A stretch of 64,000 bases of DNA from Emmonsiellopsis sp. PD_33. Its lineage: Eukaryota > Ascomycota > Eurotiomycetes > Onygenales > Ajellomycetaceae. Shown piece after piece: positions 34,799-47,168 of the stretch (position 1 is the first letter of the stretch; each line of letters opens with the position of its first letter). The stretch lies in assembly GCA_032988165.1 (NCBI GenBank), contig JANTQF010000048.1, positions 62,001 to 126,000 on the forward strand, given 5' to 3'. A model generated the notes under the pieces. That model made no database searches. It was not told the DNA's origin and worked only from the letters and a program-made list of their open reading frames with translations. Made by a program: the position numbers and the translations under genes.

Positions 34799-36359
34799 TA
34801 CCCGTTACGTTCGCCTTCAACCAACCCTATCTACGCCTCTTCTCGATATATCACAATTTAATACGTACGTAAACCTTGCGGCAGCTAGTCGGAATTCGGC
34901 GTGTGGGATCCGTTGGGTTGGGTGTTTGTTTCCCTTACCATCCCTCGGACCGGCCCGTCCACGCGTCTAGCTTCCCATAGTTTTTTTCTCTTTTGCAATG
35001 TTGTGCTGTTCCTCTTCCCCGTTTGATACCGTTTGATACCGAATCCGCAGCCGCAGCTAGGATACCACATGTGTTTCTGTCCTTCCATTCCACTATGTTC
35101 TGTTCCATTCTGTCCTCGTTATCGCATCTCGTTGTTCCTCGTTGTTTCCACACATCTTTTCTCTAATGTTCTTGTTTACCGGTCTCTCGAGTTCCTGTTT
35201 GATACAACTGTACCATACCCTTCCCAACTACCTACCCATCAAACTACCTACTACACGTACCTACTCACTCGCCTTGTACATCCATCCAAACATAATGCAT
35301 ACATTGCTCCCCTCTTCCTTCCATTTCCCCGCTGTACACTACCCCTGTTTTGCTTCTGATACTACCAAGAGAGATACAATACAATAAATACATTGCAGCA
35401 AACATTGTCATTCTTCATACGGTAAAGGAAATCAAATCCTTCGCGTACTTTTGTAGATATATATACGGGTTTGGGTGCAATTTAGTTATTTTTCGGAAAT
35501 CCTAGGGAATAAGACTACGTTTCTTTTACCTAACTAGGGTCACCATGCTAGCTTTCCCAAGCTGCTGAGTTTGTTGGTATAGTCCAAAATAAACGGAAAG
35601 AAGTCATTGAGCTAACTAACGTCCGTACTCTTCTGCTGTCCCCTAGAAAACCTCGCACTTTTTATTACCACAACGCTCGTCTGGAAGAGTGGAACAACAG
35701 ACAAACAACCATAACTAAATTGCATAACTAAACTAGCCGCAAAAGATACCTACCTGGCTCCCTATCATGACACTCTGTAAACTCATCATTGATTGGAAGA
35801 CCCAGCATTCCCATGTCCTGATCGATTCACTCCGCCGAGATAGAAAATATTAAAAAAGCATAGCCACAACTGGATGGGAAACAAGAGATAGTAGAAAAGG
35901 AAGGAAGGAAAGATAGCATGAACTTTCTACCGAGTGGATACCTCTTCCACCATAGGTGTTCCAGGAAAGAAGGTACATACAAAAAAAAAAGTAAATCATG
36001 AAATGAAGGGAAGCAGGAAGCATCATAAATGAAACTGACAGACACCATCCACCATGACCCAACTGAAGGAATTGAAATGTGATAACCACCCGAATAACGC
36101 CTTGGCTGTTGAATAAGCAGGTTGTTGCTCCTCATGGACTCGTTTCCGTTCGGCGACGCGGAACTTCTCTTGGTACCCTGCCATGGCTGATGGAAGGATA
36201 GGATCGATTTAAAGACTACAGCTTTTTGCGGATGAGACTGGGCCGTAGATACTCAAGCCGGAAAGTTTCTAGTTTCTAAGACAAGATTGTAGCGGCCTGT
36301 GGTAAATGCGTCCACGCTTCTATTCGGCCGTAAACTCGGGTGCCTAAGAGTGCAATGTC
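34799..36359. other. Intergenic, convergent 3' ends
   Basis: This 1.56 kb stretch lies between the converging PNUTS-like and FHA genes. It is CT-rich up to about 35380 and then AT-leaning. Overlapping frames on both strands lack motifs. No gene is supported; long 3' untranslated regions are likely. Confidence 0.45.
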
Positions 36360-38899
36360 TTAGCCGAAAAAGTTCGGGGGAAGCGATGCAAGAGCGGCAA
36401 TGGCCCCAATGCCACCAACAGCGACGCCCAAAAATGCGCTGGCGGCGTAGCGGCCAAAATTGGAACCTTCGGATGGTCGAAGTGTCTCGGTTTTTTGTTT
36501 CTTTTGAGGTGGACCTTGAGTCTCGGATACTACAGCAGAAGTTTCGGGTTCCTCTCTGGGTTTCCCGGGGCAATAGTCAGGGGAAGGCTGAAGACGAATG
36601 GGAATTTCACGAGGTTGGGCATCGGGCATAGATTCGTCATCGCCACTAAGATTCGTTTCCTCTTCCTCTTCTATTTCCGGTGCTTTTCTCTTGAGAGAAT
36701 CGGCGGGCTGGCTCAATTCTGTGTTTTGATTTGGACCGTCAACCATGTTGGCAACGGGAATGGTGGTTGGGAGTGTCGACGACTTCAAAGGTGCATTGGA
36801 GCGTGAAGTTCGAAGAGAGTAGTACGCGGATGAAACGGGTGGGGGTGGGATCTTGTTTTCAAGGTCATCCTGCCAGAAGGATTGGTATTCTTGGGCCGTC
36901 ATTGTAGAAGAATAGGGGTCAAACGAAGTGTTGAAGCAAAGATTATTTCCACGCGTGGGGTCGTCTCGACGACTATTCCACGGGCCAGGACCGGAACGCA
37001 GGCAATCAAGAGTTGGCTGAGGAACGCACTTATCCCCTGAGAGGCCTATTTCTTTATGTGCGGGAGATGTAAATGGCCCATCCGAATAGGGAGGGCGGAT
37101 TGGGGGCAGGTGAGGAAATTCGGGGGCATCTTCGGTGGTGGGCTGACTAGGAAGAGGACTTGGACGTGGTTTTGAATAGGGTGGATTGGGCAATGAGGAG
37201 ATTGGCAGGAACCGCGGCTGGGGCCGCTGGTCCTGGTCAATTGGCGCACGGTTCTCGTGTGTTGTGGGCTTGGCCATTGCCTTGTCAGATGGGCTGGGTG
37301 CTCTTTGCATGCCTAGAGCCCATCCAGGGTTGTGGATGGTTTCGTTCTGCTCGGCTGCGAAAGAAAGGCCGGTCATCTCTCGGAGGGGAGCTCTATCTTC
37401 TCTCGGATTATAATGAAATTTATTATAGCCGATGTCGTTGGATATGGGTCCGTTGGCGATATTTTCTGATGGAAAAACATTGGACTGATAGGTCTCATAC
37501 ACATTCTTATTAGGCTCGTAGGTAGGAGGAGCATCAGTGGTGTTCGGATAGGCGGAAGTATTTAAGTTGAAGTGGCCTGACTGGGGGCTGCTTGCTCCAA
37601 TCGCACTGGTGTCATGCACCGAGCCCAAATCGTCAGATCTATCGGCCTCCGAATCAGATGGCGAGTAAGGGCCTCCATCATCGTATGAAACCTGGTCAGA
37701 TTCATCGGGAGGGTTGGCGTGATAGAGGTGTTTCGATAAATTATGCTCGTAAGGGGTTAGGTGGGATGGCGGGGGCTGAGGGTGGAGGACCGGAGCTGCC
37801 GGAATTGGGAGCCGTATACTGTCGCCCGTGGAAAAGGATTTGTCGAGCAATGAATGTGGGTTGCTATCCTTATCCACAGGGTTCGCTGCATCCTGACTTT
37901 CATCTTTACTGAGAGGAGAAGACGGGGGAGACGATTCGGGCCTATCGCCACCAGCGGAGGAGTGGATGGAAACCGCATCAGAATTAGCATCAGGCGAGGG
38001 AGCAGGCGAGAGAGCTTCGACTTCGCCAGTTTGCTGGAAAATATCATCGGCGTCTGGATCATCGAAGTCTTGGTCGTCATCGTCATCATCTGGGACGACG
38101 AACGTATTTTCTGAGTGATGATTTCCTGTATTTGTAGGTCCTTCGCTGGGATTTGTTCTATAACGGAGAATTTCAATGAGTAAGGGCAAGAAAAGTAACA
38201 ACGCAGAAGGTACTATAACAGGGTAGTGAAACATAAAACTCACAGTTCTGTATCCCACGACAACACCAAACGGACCTTCAAAGGCTCGAATGACTCTATC
38301 AAACAAAGTTAGAATTTCTTCTTGGAATATAATCATGCAAACCAAAGGGAGATTTGCCCACCTGATCCGCGAGTAACCTTGGCTCCAAAGGTCAGGACGT
38401 CACGATTCATCAGGATAGTCTTGTTATTGGCGACGAGTTTAGTGCCGTTCAAGCAAGTGCCATGCATGGAGTCAGTGTCCATAATGGTTGCTTCCTAAAT
38501 CGAAAGCAGGTCAGAGCTGGTACGACAACAAACGGGATAAGGGTAAACTAGGCCATACCTGCTTCTGAGGGGAAATTCTGATTATGGCATGGTTGCGGGA
38601 CATGACACGGGAATCAAACCAAGCATTATCGCGGGCGGGGATGAGATCCTTCGCGGCGGCTTTGGAAGAGCGACCAATAACAATGACGTCTGTCTCCTCA
38701 GTGATGGTGAGGACACGGCGAGGGATGGGGTCAATGTAGTTGACGGGGGTGAGAGTCACGGTAACTAGGAGTTGAGAGGATCAAGTCAGCATGGCTGTGG
38801 TATCAGAGGAACATCCAGCCTGGTACCCGACGTCGGGCTCAACATGTAGTGTTTAGGAAGGGGGGGGGAATGGGGGGACCTACGCTTCTGTTGCTCCAT
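36360..38899 (-). CDS. FHA-domain protein with C-terminal membrane anchor
   Basis: Exons are 38899-38884, 38764-38559, 38494-38362, 38295-38244 and 38157-36360 (2205 bp, 734 aa). The first exon encodes only MEQQK plus one base. An FHA phosphothreonine-binding domain fills about residues 20-125, with IGRSSKAA, SRNHAIIRIS, MHGTCLNGTKL and RDVLTFGAKVTRGS. A long acidic, Ser/Pro-rich, probably disordered region follows (about 150-640). A nuclear-localisation-like KKQKTE lies shortly before the end, and the C-terminus has one hydrophobic span, AFLGVAVGGIGAIAALASL. FHA plus a tail anchor recalls SLMAP/PRO45 of the STRIPAK complex, but the coiled coils seen in SLMAP are not obvious, so that link is tentative. 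It is followed on the same strand by intergenic DNA and then lies upstream of TOM70's 3' end. Confidence 0.8.
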
Positions 38900-40354
38900 G
38901 ATGGCCTCTCTAAGCTGTAATTGCGAGAGTAGAAAGACTAGGAGACAGAGGGGGCCCAACAGCGTTTAAGACAAGCAAGGCAGCTCTTGGCAACCAATAA
39001 ACACACCAAGTCCCGCTCCAACACAGGGAGCTGGGCGTTGCGAATAAGATATGGGCGGAGAGGGGCTCTTCAAGCGGGCCTTGGAGAATTAAGGGCCGAG
39101 AGGGCTGCTAGACAGGTAAAGGATGTGTATTGAGTGAAAACACGCTCTGATTTGGCCAGACAACACTCGAGGCAATGGTCCCACCACGTCCTCGAGCAGT
39201 CTGATAGTGATATCAGCAGCTGTGTCGGGAGGGACGGGAAGGTTGGACAGGGCAGAAGGGAGCACAATAGAAAGCGTGGATGACAGCCACAGATGGCCGA
39301 GAGCCACGGCGTGGACGGAGATAGAGGTGGAGGACGAGGGGAAGGCGGGGAAGAGAGGGCGATGAGGTTGAAGATGAGGTTGGGGATGTGACGGGATGAG
39401 GTGAGGTCGAGGGCGGAGACGAGGAGAGACGTCAGGTCAGGTGAGCGGGCACAGGCAGAGGCCGGCCAGGCAGAGGCGACAATACCCCGGCCATGCCACC
39501 CCGGTACCTGGTACAAGGCGGCCAGCGGGAGTTTGGCTGCGCGTCCAGGTCACGGTTACCCCCAGACTATGGATGTCATCGAAATGCTATTTACGGCGTC
39601 CTTATCCGCGCTAGGCCTATCGTGGATGCGGGACAGTCTGGCCGATGACATCAGAGGCATCATCACGTGACTTGGGGTATCAACAAGCCCTGGGACCCCC
39701 AACATCTCAAGGTTTCTCCTTTTGGAACTGGAGGAAAGGTTGTCCCCTTATGTCTCCTCCAAGGCGGCATTATTGATACCGTGAACTATACCTACGACTC
39801 TAACAATTGTTGAGCTCGAGATGTGGAAACCCTTGGGATGATTTCATCTGCCCAGCCGAATTGAACGCTACCATGGAGTTACAAAAAGCTAATTCCCAAT
39901 CTTAGACGAAACAACAGGATAGAGAAATATATAATTTACATTCAAAACACCCACAACCATAATATAGGCTAGTTACACATACCTGGCTTCCACATATATG
40001 TAAAGTCCGCCGGGGAAAAACAATCAGATAGTGAAAACAGGGAGAAAAAAAGAAAAAGAAAAGGCGCAAAACAGAGGGAAAACCAGTCTAAAGTAGATTG
40101 AGGACACATGGCAGTAGTGAATCCCAAAGAAGAAGTACGTGTGGAGAAGAGAATTTTCAGCATCAAACTTCGCAAAGAAACATGCAGCAAGAGGCGGGGC
40201 GGGGCGGAAGGGCGAGGGTGGGAGTGGTGACCATGGCAGTCTGGGGTGCCAGGTGGTAATGTTTAATACCGTCCCAAATGGCCACCCAGCTGCGTTGAAC
40301 TATCAGTACATATAAGGGGACGATTGTATCCGGGTCTCCGTCGAGTCTATCGTC
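38900..40354. other. Intergenic
   Basis: This 1.45 kb stretch holds the promoter of the FHA gene and the 3' region of TOM70. Overlapping frames at 39070-39516 and 39401-39670 show no motif. A purine-rich run lies near 40030-40060. No gene is supported. Confidence 0.45.
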
Positions 40355-42564
40355 TTATGAAGGGGGGACACCCATCGCAGCGGCGCCTGCCACTTGCTGA
40401 AGGCGTGCGGCAAGCTTGGGGTATCTCTCCTGCACTTCAAGTTGGGCACGGGTGGCTTCGGCATACGAAACAGCGTTGATGACTTCCGCTTCGGTTCGCG
40501 CCAGCTCACCGGCACGCTCAAAGTACTTAAGGGCCTGGGACACCTTGCCTTGCTGGAGGAGCAGTTGGGCAAGGGTGGCAACAGCGATGTCGCATTCAGG
40601 ATCGACTAAGAACGAAAGATTAGTAAACGGGATGGATTCAAATAGTACTGCAAACAAGCAGGGCATGGAAATGCTCTAGGGTAGTACATACTTATGAGAG
40701 CCTTCTGGCAGAGATTTTCGGCTTCCGCGAAATCATGTTTCCACTGGAAGAGCGCCAATGCCTTGTTGATCAATGGGAGGACGTTGATGCCCCATGGCTT
40801 ATTGTGCTTCTCCAGCTCAACAGCCTTGTCAAACTTCTCAATGGCCTCCTCATGTTTTTGTTGGTCAAGGAGGAGTTCCCCGTAATAGTTGTATACGTCC
40901 GATACATTTTCGAAGTTTTTGACTGATCGGCGGAAAGTTGCCATGGCAGACGCGACCGACCCCATCTTATATTGTGTCACACCTAGCTGGATGTGGGAGT
41001 AAATGAAGTCGCGGTCAACGTCGATGGACTTCTGGTAGTCTTTGGCAGCCTCGGGAAGCTCCCCGAGGATAAAGTGTAGTTGCGCACGGTGGTAATAGAT
41101 GTCGGGGTCGTCTTTGTTTTGGGCCACTGCCAGGTCAAAGTCATCGGCAGCCGCCTCTCGGTTTCCTGTACACATATTAGTTTGGGAGTCCGAAAATCGC
41201 CCACGCGAAAGAGGGAAGTAAGGGCAAGAATAGGATTGGTAGCTTACCAAGTTCGAGGTGGAGGCTTGCGCGTTTGATATAACTCTGTACTAAGGAGGGG
41301 TCAAGCTCTACGCTCTTATTGAGATCCCGCAATGCGGCTTGCGCGTCACCTGCTAGGTATGTAAAAGTAGCACGCATGTTGAGAGCAAGCGCCTCGAAGT
41401 TTCCAAGGTCACCCAATTCCAAAGACTTCTCAAAGGCCTTGGCGGCTTCCTCATAGCCATCTCCCGTTGGCTTGGACATTGCTAGGAAACCTTTTCGGAG
41501 CTGGCCTTTGCCGCTCTCCTCGTCAAGTTCGACGTCCTCTCCCAGACCTTCTGGAAGTGGTTTCTGACGGAAGCTCTGGAGGTAGTTGGAAACAAAAGTG
41601 GCGCTGGGTAGTTTCTTTCCCTTCGCCTCTAGAATGGCGTGGCCCTTCTGTTCAGCAACCTTCTTCAACAGCCTCTCCACAGCCTGCTTGCTGGACTCTT
41701 TCGCAAATCCATCGATGATGCAGCTAGCGGTGTAGTCTAGAAGGGCCTCGCTGTATTTTCCAAGCTTCTCGTATGCGTTGGCTCGTCGGTTCATGGCTTT
41801 CACGTATTCATCATCCATGGCGAGGGCAGCCGAGGTATCTTCCACCACCTTTTCCCATTCACTGAGAGCATTGTAACAGGCGGCGCGGTTGGAATAATAA
41901 ACAGGGTCGGGCTTGCAGAGAATCGCCTTTCCGTACAATTCGATTGCTCGGTTATAATCGAGGGATCCGAAGGCCTTGTTACCCGCAGCCTTGAGCTTTG
42001 CGGCGTAAGCGGCGCGAGTCTGGTGTGGATCGAATTAGCCATTATATCGGGTTGCTGAGACAATCTGAGTGGTTCCATACTTCAGCTGACAGACTATCGA
42101 CAGTTGTTTCGTCGACTTCTGGGAGTTCTTCGGGACTCTCCTCTGCCGTTTTGGCGGTTGATTCTGCGATTGTTCGCGTCAGAATTGCGCGTCCATGAAA
42201 ATTAAATTCACGCCGGTGTTGAAGATATCAGCATACCCGAAGTAGCGGCCGTTTCAGCCTTCTTCTCCTCCTCCGCCTTCTTCTTCTCTCGTCGCCTTTC
42301 CTTCTTGCTCTTGCGCTTCTCCGAGGGTTTGGCGGTGCCCTGTGCTGATTTACCGGAGTCTGCCAAGTAGTAAACCACACCGGCGCTTGTAACGACGACG
42401 GCAACACCGGCAATGGTATATACAAGCGCCTTATTTTCGGAGGCCCATGTGGAGATGCGATCCCAAACGGAAGGCGACGGTTGTGAGGAGAGGGCAGATG
42501 TGTTCAAGGCGGTGGTGTTTACCGGAACGGCGGGCGGAGCGGCAGCGACCGTATTTGCGGACAT
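40355..42564 (-). CDS. tom70: Mitochondrial import receptor TOM70
   Basis: Outer-membrane receptor of the TOM complex that binds Hsp70/Hsp90 and carrier preproteins through TPR repeats. Exons are 42564-42237, 42163-42081, 42019-41248, 41165-40692 and 40605-40355 (1908 bp, 635 aa, close to the usual length). An N-terminal transmembrane anchor spans about residues 46-68 (ALVYTIAGVAVVVTSAGVVY). A Lys/Arg/Glu-rich linker is next, and then TPR units begin with AYAAKLKAAGNKAFGSLDYN. Further TPRs run to the end, for instance YYHRAQLHFILGELPEAAKD and LAQLLLQQGKVSQALKYFER. The start codon is the first ATG and gives the correct anchor topology. Confidence 0.95.
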
Positions 42565-45332
42565 TGTCGGGAGTTATGCAGACGAATTAACAAGGTAAGG
42601 CCGAATGTAGTGTATAATATTGCAATTGATGCGGCTGGGCAACAATGGCGCTGTGAGAACGGGGGTAAATATGAAGCAAAAAAATTAAAAATCAGTAGCA
42701 GGGAATTATTAATAAAATAGGTATTGCAACCGGCAATGCAGTGAACCAGCAACCAAGACCTGTGACGGTAAGAAGCGCCTCCCGAGGAGTGGAGGGCGCG
42801 GGCCGAAGAAGGGATGGAAGAACGGGGGGGAAGATAGGGTGGTGGTGGTGATGGAGATAGGACGAGCAGAAGTTGGAAGTTTTGTTGAAGCTTTTGCCGT
42901 TCTCGCAGCCGTCTTGGTCACGCCGATTACGTCAGCCACGGAGCCACCCTCGACCCAATCAGCACAGGGCATGTCTTGGCACTCAACCTCCCACTTCTAC
43001 ATACATAGGTAGGTATCAGATATCAGATATCAGATTGACTCTGTGAGGTAAAGCCCGAGGATGAGATTCATGCAGAGTGCCGCTGATCCTTTACGGGATC
43101 CTCCGCGCCGCTATCTTCTACTTCTCCCTGACTGAAGGAAATGGTTAGGGGACTCGACTATTCCATTCGAGCAGATGGATCACTGGGAACCAAGGTCAAC
43201 ATTGATGCTACGGGCGGTGATGCGCAGATGTATATTATATAGTAGCTATCGCTCCAACATGCGATTCATTCCGCAATTAGTTGCACCCCGGGGCCGGGAA
43301 CGACTCTGACACTCAAGAGCAGTCGAAAATCGTCTTTGAATAGGCTTTCAGGGCCAGCACTCCCAAAGAAGAAAAGCAGGTTATCGAAACATATGGCTAA
43401 TATTGCTAACATCTTGGCCGTTGTATTCTATATTCCCATGGTCGGTGTTCTGTATCAATTGGCTGGCTACATGGCAAGCGAACAGGAGTCTGGAATGATA
43501 CAGCGACAGAACGGGATGATTCCAAGTCATGTATTTACATGCAAAACGCAAGATTCTCACCTTGCTCTGCTTCATAGCTAGATCAAGCACAACACAAGTA
43601 GTTTAATCACGTCGGATCTGCACGGCAATCTGGCCCTGTCGATTATTGTATTTTGGATATTTTGGGGGCTTTAGACGGTTGTATACTCCGTACCTGGTTT
43701 TGGAAGCCATCATCGAGAGATTTCTTGAAGCGCAGCACAGCATCTACTGCACGGAGCACAATACTTCAAATCCCCCGGTTGCCATTTAACTGATTGGAGT
43801 CGAAAATTTACCCATCATCCATCATCCAGAGGATGTTGGCCTGTATGACTTGGAGATCTGTTGCTCCAGTGCATACAGTAAACAATGTTTTTCTCAATGC
43901 TTTTCGGGAGTAATAATGGCACTTCTAGGAGTAAATATAAGCAGCAAATCAACAACTCTCAACGATATTGCGGGACGCCATTCCCTATCTTCTGGGAACA
44001 TTGGTATTAACTATCCAAACTCCGAAAACAGTTTCGGTCACTGGCTGCAAAGAAATGTGCTCCAGATGACTTGCAGCTGTAGAACATGTCAAAAAGTATG
44101 AGGGCATTAAAAAGCCTTGGCCCAGTCTTCTCTGCGGAGATCGGGAATCCGATCGCAGGTTGCGGCCTGATCATGGATGTGTCTAAATGTTCCAAAAGCG
44201 TTCTAGGCCTTATGCGGTTTCTTCCGCCTGTGTCTTCCTCGTGGTTGGACGATACAATGTTTGTTGAGTCGCAAGCATCTTTGGGAAAACATGTCGGCTC
44301 ACACTCAGCAACAGATACTAGTAGTACTACTAAAGAGAGGTCATTACCCCGGAACACGCACACGGTTATAGTATATTCAGCAAAGGAAACGCGTCGCTGT
44401 TCAGTAATAAATGATTCTGTGTGGAAAATCAGATAGAAACAAATCAAAAACAACTGGGGAAAAGTGGAAGGGAAAAGGGGCAGGGCTGATGCCAAGACCC
44501 GAATACGCTGAGTCATCCCTGAGCGGCCAATTATTCTTCCGCCCCTCCTTCCACTCCCTATTTGTTCTTCAAGGGAGTACAAATAATATTTTCAACCTCA
44601 CTCTCCGCTCTCATCCACCTCCTACTAAGCATGAGCATCTGGCGAACGATGTCTGATGCTACGGAACATATGCAAGGTGCTGTCCGATCTCTGGATTTCA
44701 AACCTTGAAATCTCTGCGTGCCGAACCCTGGATGATGCTGGGTGTTGCAACCGTTCTTCGCTGCCAAGGTTAACCCCCACCCCGCCCTATCCACCAGGCG
44801 AGACTTCTGTACCTTGTGGGTGATTTGGTAGCAGTGTGGTTGGTTTCCCACACCACTCACGGTCTCCCAAACTTCCCTAATGCTAGGCCAAGCATTGGCG
44901 GCATGGGTTTTTTCTCCGCCTGTCTGCAAGGTCCTCGCCGGATTATTCACTCGAGGCGGCATCCTGATCCTGAAGGTCCCCAGCCAGGCATAGATCCTGA
45001 CTATGGGTGAGATAACGTGCGGGACTCTTGATTTGATTCGATTTTTTCCCCTTTCTTTCTTTCTTTCTTTCTACCTTTTTTTTTTATTACGTATCTTATG
45101 TGCTCTTCTTTCATATCATCCCTGAAACGTCCTGGTACCTTGGTGGGCGGCCATTTTCTTATTATCCGTCCGCGTACTCCGAAACTTATAAGAAGAGTTA
45201 TCCTATACCAGTCATTCATTCTACTCTCCAGAATTTGTTACTTGAAAAATACTTCGGGATTGCTTGGGCTTCCGTGATCTTCCTCTTCCGCTGCCGTTTC
45301 CGGGGGCAATTTTTAGACGACATTCTTCCAGA
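42565..45332. other. Large divergent intergenic region, no gene supported
   Basis: This 2.8 kb stretch lies between TOM70 and the zinc transporter. It holds a short ATCAG-based repeat near 43015-43035 and a CTTT repeat at 45051-45071. A 191-codon minus-strand frame at 44007-44582 has no recognisable motif. I looked for an Aspf2-like protein, which neighbours zrfC in Aspergillus fumigatus, and found none. The zinc/pH motif cluster near the 3' end is listed separately. Confidence 0.5.
44673..45142. promoter_or_regulatory. Cluster of zinc-response-like (CAAGGT) and PacC-like (GCCARG) hexamers
   Basis: CAAGGT occurs at 44673-44678, 44765-44770 and 44927-44932, and its complement ACCTTG at 44702-44707, 44811-44816 and 45137-45142: six copies in 470 bp, 190-660 bp before the transporter start. 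CAAGGT matches half of the Zap1 element ACCTTNAAGGT and the core reported for ZafA. PacC-type GCCARG is at 44763-44768, 44887-44892 and 44983-44988. Function is inferred. Confidence 0.55.
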
Positions 45333-47168
45333 ATGATTTTCCATAGCAGTGCCCGGCTCACTGCTGGGCTCTTGCTATCAGGCGGGCTGTTGGCTGCTTC
45401 ACAGAGTTTATCTGACTGCCACAGCCATGGCAGTACTGTGTAAGCAAGCCCCTTTCCCGTGGCTCTTGCCTATGCCAATCGCCTTTACTTTGCAAACACT
45501 GACTTCGATACCGAATCCTAAGATTCTGCGTTGGCCCTGACGGGAAGGACATTGCCGTTTCAACACAGGCCCCATCCCCTACAACTACACAGCCGCCCGC
45601 CGTTTCGGCAACTATCACAGGGGCGCCCCAGACAACAGCAGTCACCGATTGCCATACCCATAGCACACAAACGTAAGTGTGCCTCTCCGAACAGGGATAA
45701 TACCGTGATTCCAACAGCTGACCACCGTACTGCAGATTTTGTATCGGGGGTGACGGACAGGAGGTACAGATCATCGGGGCTGCCACTGCTACCGCACCGC
45801 CTCCAGCGCAGTACACAGGCTGTCATAGTCATGGAACGGAGAGATTCTGTTTAGATCCAAAGGGCGCCGAGGTAGAGGTACTTGCTGCCTCCGAGACAGA
45901 AGCCCCTCATGACGAGCATGGAGATGGGGAAGGAGACGGGCATAAAGAGGGACAAAATTGCCATTTCCACGCAGGCGTGGAGTAAGTACAGCACAAAAGC
46001 ACCCAGGATTCTACTCTTCCCCAGCTAACATATCTCAGGCATTGTGTAGGTGAGGGGGAATCCGAAGGATCTGCTCCGGTATCCTGTGGGCGAAAAGACA
46101 GGGACTACAACATTCCTCTTCGAATCGGGTCTTTATTCGCTATTCTAGGGACAAGCAGCATAGCCGTTTTCGGCCCAATTCTGTGGGCCCGATTTTTCTC
46201 TTCCAACATGAATGGTGTGGTTTTCACGATTATCAAACAATTTGGTACTGGTATCATTGTTGCAACGGCTTTTATTCATGTATGTTTTCCAAGGAGCCAC
46301 CTGTTTGTACGAGACATATGCGGCTGACTTAATTCCTTAGCTATTCACTCATGCACAACTAATGTTCGGCAACCCATGTCTCGGGGAATTGAAATATGAG
46401 GCGACAACGGCAGCAATTGCGATGGCTGGGATTTTTCTCTCCTTTTTAGTCGAATACATCGGCAATCGGATTGTCATGGCCAGGACCCCACCAGCTAATG
46501 ACTGCGCCCACGCCGATGTCGAACCACAGCCAGTTTCAATCAAATATAAAAACAACAGTGACGACCAGTCGGCACCTCCCACCTTGACTAACCTAGGTCA
46601 CCACCACCATTCTCTACTCCGCCCAGATGACAAACTCAGCGTCCTGGTCATGGAAAGCGGCATTATTTTCCACTCCATCAGTAAGTAGATATTACTCCGA
46701 AGAAGGCGGTTCAGGGCCAATGCTAACAACTTTCATCCAGTCATTGGCCTTACACTCGTCGTCGCCGGAGATTCCGCATACATCAGCTTATTCATCGTCA
46801 TCATCTTCCATCAAATGTTCGAAGGCCTGGCACTTGGCGCAAGAATCGCAGGCTTGTCGTCGTCTATGCTCACGCTCTCAAAATTGATGATGGCACTGGC
46901 CTTCGCCCTCATTACGCCCATCGGAATGGCCATCGGGCTGGGCGTTATCCACCAATTCAACGGGAATGATCCTTCCACCATCATCGCTATCGGCACTCTA
47001 GACGCGTTGTCTGCTGGTATACTCGCTTGGGTTGCGCTGATAGATATGTGGAGCCACGACTGGCTGTATGGTGACTTGCACAATTCGGGCTTTGTGAAGA
47101 CGACAATTGGGCTTGTCTCGCTGGTGGCTGGTATGATATTGATGGGTCTTTTGGGTAAATGGGCGTGA
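45333..47168 (+). CDS. zrfC: ZIP-family zinc transporter, ZrfC-like
   Basis: Plasma-membrane zinc importer. Exons are 45333-45439, 45523-45672, 45736-45981, 46039-46279, 46341-46680 and 46741-47168 (1512 bp, 503 aa). A signal peptide covers about residues 1-24. The long extracellular N-terminus has four C-H-x-H-x5-C motifs at 29-38, 79-88, 115-124 and 161-170, separated by Thr/Pro-rich linkers. Transmembrane helices start at IPLRIGSLFAILGTSSIAVF. A His-rich loop (GHHHHS) lies in the variable region, and the ZIP signature FHQMFEGLALGARIAG is near 46815. Length and four zinc-binding motifs match what is described for Aspergillus fumigatus ZrfC, which scavenges zinc at alkaline pH. Upstream zinc and PacC-like sites agree. 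Another ZIP paralogue cannot be fully excluded. Confidence 0.85.

Noticed and set aside
44007..44582. A 191-codon minus-strand frame upstream of the zinc transporter
   Set aside because: No motif and mixed composition; not Aspf2-like and not joined to any neighbour.
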